Source: JABWBR01 sp036741235 (lineage in GTDB: Bacteria; Bacteroidota; Bacteroidia; Chitinophagales; Saprospiraceae). Taken from it: 64,000 nucleotides of DNA. The position numbers and the translations under genes are program-made. Below are positions 61,469-64,000 of this stretch, piece by piece. The stretch is taken from the NCBI GenBank assembly GCA_036741235.1, contig DAINSQ010000004.1, forward strand, positions 12,394-76,393, in the 5' to 3' direction. The first letter of the stretch is position 1, and each line of letters opens with the position of its first letter. A model generated the notes under the pieces. It did no database searches. It worked only from the letters and a program-made list of their open reading frames with translations, and was not told the origin of the DNA.

Positions 61469-62893
61469 ATGGAACCCATCAGTGTATTCGACATGCTAAA
61501 AATCGGCGTCGGCCCCTCCAGCTCGCACACGCTGGGCCCCTGGCGCGCCGCCCAGCGTTTTGTGGGCGAACTGGAATCCCTTTCACTTTTTGACCACACG
61601 GCCCACGTCAGCGTACACCTCTACGGCTCGCTGGCCCTCACCGGCCGGGGCCACGGCACCGATATTGCCGTATTGCTGGGGTTGGCAGGCGAAGACCCCG
61701 AGACGATCCCTACTCAAAAAGTACAAACCCTGCCCCACGAAGTCGCCCTCGACAAGCAAATGCTGCTGGGCGGACGGCGCCCCGTGGCCTTCGACCCCGC
61801 CGCTTCTATCTTTTTTCACTTCTCAGAATGCCTCCCTTTTCACGCCAACGGGCTCGTTTTTCAGTCTTATAATGCCGCCAACGAACTCATTCACCAAGCG
61901 ACCTTTTATTCTATCGGCGGCGGGTTTGTGGTGAAAGAAGGCGAATCAGGCCGGGCCAATCAGGTCAAATTGCCCTTTCCCATCAATTCGGCAGCAGAAC
62001 TATCGCAGCACTGCCTGGGCGAAGGCGCTACTATTTGGGAAATCGTACTCGAAAACGAAAAAACCTGGCGCAGCCCCGCACAAGTCAAAACCGACCTGCT
62101 CCGCATCTGGGGCGTGATGAAACAATGCATGTACGACGGCTGCCATACCAGCGGCGAACTGCCCGGCGGACTACATGTGAGCCGCCGTGCCGCTTCAATC
62201 AATAAACGCCTGCTCGGCGATACTGCATACAGCAATGCCGATGAGTGGATTAACTGTATCCGCTCAGGTAATTACGATTTCTCGGGTATCGGCAAGTGGA
62301 TCAGTTGCTTCGCCATGGCCGTCAACGAAGAAAACGCCAATTTCGGGCGCATCGTCACGGCCCCTACCAATGGCTCGGCAGGCGTTATCCCCGCAGTATT
62401 GATGTATTATATATGCTTTTCGGGGCACTGTCAGGGCGAGGACGACATCGTCAAGTTCCTGATGATTGCCGGCGAGATCGGCAGTATTTTCAAAAAAGGA
62501 TCGACCATTTCAGCAGCCATGGGCGGCTGCCAGGCCGAAATCGGCGTCTCGTCTGCAATGGCCGCCGCCGCCCTCACCGAAAGGCTAGGCGGCAGCGTTG
62601 GACAGGCCCTGATGGCCGCCGAAATAGCAATGGAGCACCACCTGGGCCTCACTTGCGATCCCATCGGCGGACTTGTACAGGTGCCATGCATCGAACGCAA
62701 TTCTATGGGCGCCATGAAGGCGATCACCGCCGCCAATATCGCTCTCGAAAGCGACCCGCAGAAAGCCCGCGTCACCCTCGACGCAGTGATCAAAACGATG
62801 TGGGAAACAGCCCAGGATATGCATACTAAATACAAGGAAACTTCACTGGGAGGACTGGCAGTACATATTCCGATTATTGTGCCGGAGTGCTAG
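61469..62893 (+). CDS. sdaA: L-serine ammonia-lyase, iron-sulfur dependent
   Basis: 474 residues, the single-chain (SdaA-type) L-serine dehydratase with beta domain first. Begins SVFDMLKIGVGPSSSHTLGPWRAA, then YGSLALTGRGHGTD. The alpha part has TAPTNGSAGVIPAVLMYYI, GSTISAAMGGCQAEIGVSSAMAAAAL and HHLGLTCDPIGGLVQVPCIERN. The cysteines in GGCQ, LTCDP and PCIERN are the expected [4Fe-4S] ligands. It converts serine to pyruvate and ammonia in the cytoplasm. Repeated CACAAAGTCGC-like words sit in the 76-bp gap upstream. Confidence 0.95.
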   Translation: MEPISVFDMLKIGVGPSSSHTLGPWRAAQRFVGELESLSLFDHTAHVSVHLYGSLALTGRGHGTDIAVLLGLAGEDPETIPTQKVQTLPHEVALDKQMLLGGRRPVAFDPAASIFFHFSECLPFHANGLVFQSYNAANELIHQATFYSIGGGFVVKEGESGRANQVKLPFPINSAAELSQHCLGEGATIWEIVLENEKTWRSPAQVKTDLLRIWGVMKQCMYDGCHTSGELPGGLHVSRRAASINKRLLGDTAYSNADEWINCIRSGNYDFSGIGKWISCFAMAVNEENANFGRIVTAPTNGSAGVIPAVLMYYICFSGHCQGEDDIVKFLMIAGEIGSIFKKGSTISAAMGGCQAEIGVSSAMAAAALTERLGGSVGQALMAAEIAMEHHLGLTCDPIGGLVQVPCIERNSMGAMKAITAANIALESDPQKARVTLDAVIKTMWETAQDMHTKYKETSLGGLAVHIPIIVPEC

Positions 62894-62904
62894 TCCTTCT
62901 GATT

Positions 62905-63619
62905 TCAAATTGAGCGGTAGTTTTGTATCGACTCTAAGGTCACTTTATAAGTGTGATATAAACGATCAGATGCTAACGTGCAGAAATACACGCCAGGAGC
63001 AAGATTATGAAGCCCTACCGTTTGTGTATATTGACCGGGAGGCTTTGTCACATAATCAACAATGTGCACAAGCTGTCCGCCGGCATTGAAAATAGCAAGC
63101 GATACAGGTGCAGCTTGTTCTAATTCGTATCTGATTTGAACTTCTTGTTTTGCAGGATTGGGATAAGCTACTACCGGCAGTTGTACCTTTTCCGGTTCCC
63201 GCTGAGAACTGATAACCACAGGCCCAACAAAATCGGAAGGCACACCGGCCAACAGGCTGAATTTTAACTTCGGCGGCCCGGTGAAGTCCACATTACCGCT
63301 GCCGTCGAGTTGGATGGCGACGCCGTAAGAGGCCTCGATACCGGTTGCCTCAAATTCCTGATCCCAAACCAGGTTACCCAGAGAATCGTGTTTGGTAGTA
63401 TAGGCCGCGATTTTGCCGTTGGAGAGCCGGGTATTGCCGGTGGTGTAGACATATCCGGCAGCATCGGCGGCGGAGGCCGTCCAGTCAAAGGAGGCGAGCG
63501 GTTCGCCAAAGGCGGTCTGCCAGGCCTTGTTCACCGGGCTTTGGGCGGGGGCGTTATGGACGAAAACACATAACATTGCAATTACTAAATAGAGGGGGTA
63601 TCCGGTAGAAGTGGCTCAT
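62905..63619 (-). pseudogene. Small T9SS-tailed protein with frameshifted signal peptide
   Basis: The intact frame starts at 63576 (MLCVFVHNAPAQ), too short for a good signal. An ATG at 63619 in another frame reads MSHFYRIP and then loses the frame at a run of five G (63594-63598, plus strand). Removing one base joins it to LYLVIAMLCVFVHNAPAQS, a textbook signal peptide. The rest has part of an SBBP/beta-propeller repeat (AADAAGYVYTTGNTRLSNG, YGVAIQLDGSGNVDFTG) and a T9SS domain (VVAYPNPAKQEVQIRYEL to YHTYKVTLE). The 223-residue body is short for this type and could be a remnant. A sequencing error in the homopolymer is an alternative. Confidence 0.7.
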
Positions 63620-63921
63620 GATGTGGAGTTTAGAGGGTATTACAAGATGTAGGACAAGATAAGGTATTTATGGAATAATCTCAAGGTCGCCGTATATTTT
63701 CAGAATTTAAATGCCAAAAATCATCCGCCATCGCGGATAAATCAACGCAATTTGCCTTGTTAATATCAAATCAACCTGCAATCCGGCTTTAATGTCACGA
63801 TCGGCGCAGAAGGGAAAACGGCGGTGAGGAGCTTTTTTTGAGGGAAGTTGGGAATTTGATTTTCGAATTAGCACAAAAGGTTGTATCACTAGCTCGAAAT
63901 TCCATTTATTAATAAATAAAT
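63620..63921. other. Gene-free stretch at the window's right end
   Basis: About 300 bp, AT-rich in the last part. No ORF of note, RNA gene or strong hairpin was seen. It may hold the promoter of the adjacent minus-strand gene. Confidence 0.6.
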
Positions 63922-63967
63922 AGTAACTGTTTAGGTTAATTTTGAGTAACTGTTTAGGTTAATTTTG
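63922..63967 (+). repeat. Two tandem 23-bp repeats
   Basis: Two exact copies of a 23-bp unit beginning AGTAACTGTTTAGG and ending AATTTTG lie end to end (63922-63944, 63945-63967), in AT-rich DNA reaching the window edge. They could mark the end of an element that continues outside. Confidence 0.85.
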
Positions 63968-64000
63968 AATTTTTAGGGATAATATATAAATTTACAAAAA

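Noticed and set aside
1..64000. Prophage, integrative element or defence island
   Set aside because: No integrase, transposase, phage structural, conjugation, restriction or CRISPR gene was found. Apart from the small fold-back element the region looks like ordinary chromosome.

Overview
The window is a stretch of chromosome from a member of the phylum Bacteroidota, most likely class Saprospiria (Saprospiraceae-like). This is inferred from four things. Many secreted proteins end in type IX secretion (T9SS) sorting domains, and one ends in a gliding-motility-type C-terminal domain. Several promoters carry the Bacteroidota -7 element TAnnTTTG. Shine-Dalgarno sites are largely missing. The cell-surface proteins are large multidomain adhesins. 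Base composition looks balanced and fairly even. No tRNA, rRNA, CRISPR array, integrase or transposase gene was seen.

Layout. 1-2412 is the 3' part of a secreted metalloprotease. 2493-8550 holds housekeeping genes: a Na+/H+ antiporter, an NAD(P)-binding protein, prs, rplY, an omega-amidase gene broken by an in-frame TAA, an NlpC/P60 hydrolase and adk. 8558-17889 holds a secreted metallophosphatase, glyA, a two-gene caspase/pseudo-caspase operon, and a pentaheme cytochrome with a T9SS tail. 18075-21597 is a phenylacetyl-CoA epoxidase operon (paaABC) with a candidate TetR-type operator, followed by TSUP and MarC membrane proteins. 21581-27485 on the minus strand encodes a thioredoxin-like lipoprotein, an erythromycin-esterase-like protein, an acetyltransferase, a sphingomyelin-synthase-like PAP2 protein and dipeptidyl peptidase IV.

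27605-41966 contains a 2251-residue repeat adhesin, a Ycf48-like secreted protein, two Gfo/Idh/MocA oxidoreductases and an 1101-residue multidomain surface protein. 42101-48827 contains a tandem D-Ala-D-Ala ligase/transmembrane/PASTA fusion, another T9SS cargo protein and a rhodanese. 48894-50963 is a ParA/ribbon-helix-helix/SPOR cluster with a 16-bp-arm inverted repeat beside parA. 51075-58765 holds an M28 peptidase, an array of oppositely oriented 10-bp repeats, an ECF sigma factor with a fused anti-sigma/barrel protein, a PaaI-type thioesterase, two envelope proteins and a sodium:solute symporter. 59000-64000 holds a CBS protein, a lysine-rich secreted protein, a 266-bp fold-back element, a TIM-barrel isomerase, L-serine dehydratase and a frameshifted small T9SS gene.

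The most unusual items are three. The Ddl-Ddl-TM-PASTA fusion has the two ligase halves losing different motifs. The operon at 11931-15960 pairs an intact caspase-fold protease with a double pseudo-caspase. The ParA/RHH module has an adjacent centromere-like inverted repeat. All functions are read from sequence motifs and family knowledge; no database search was run.
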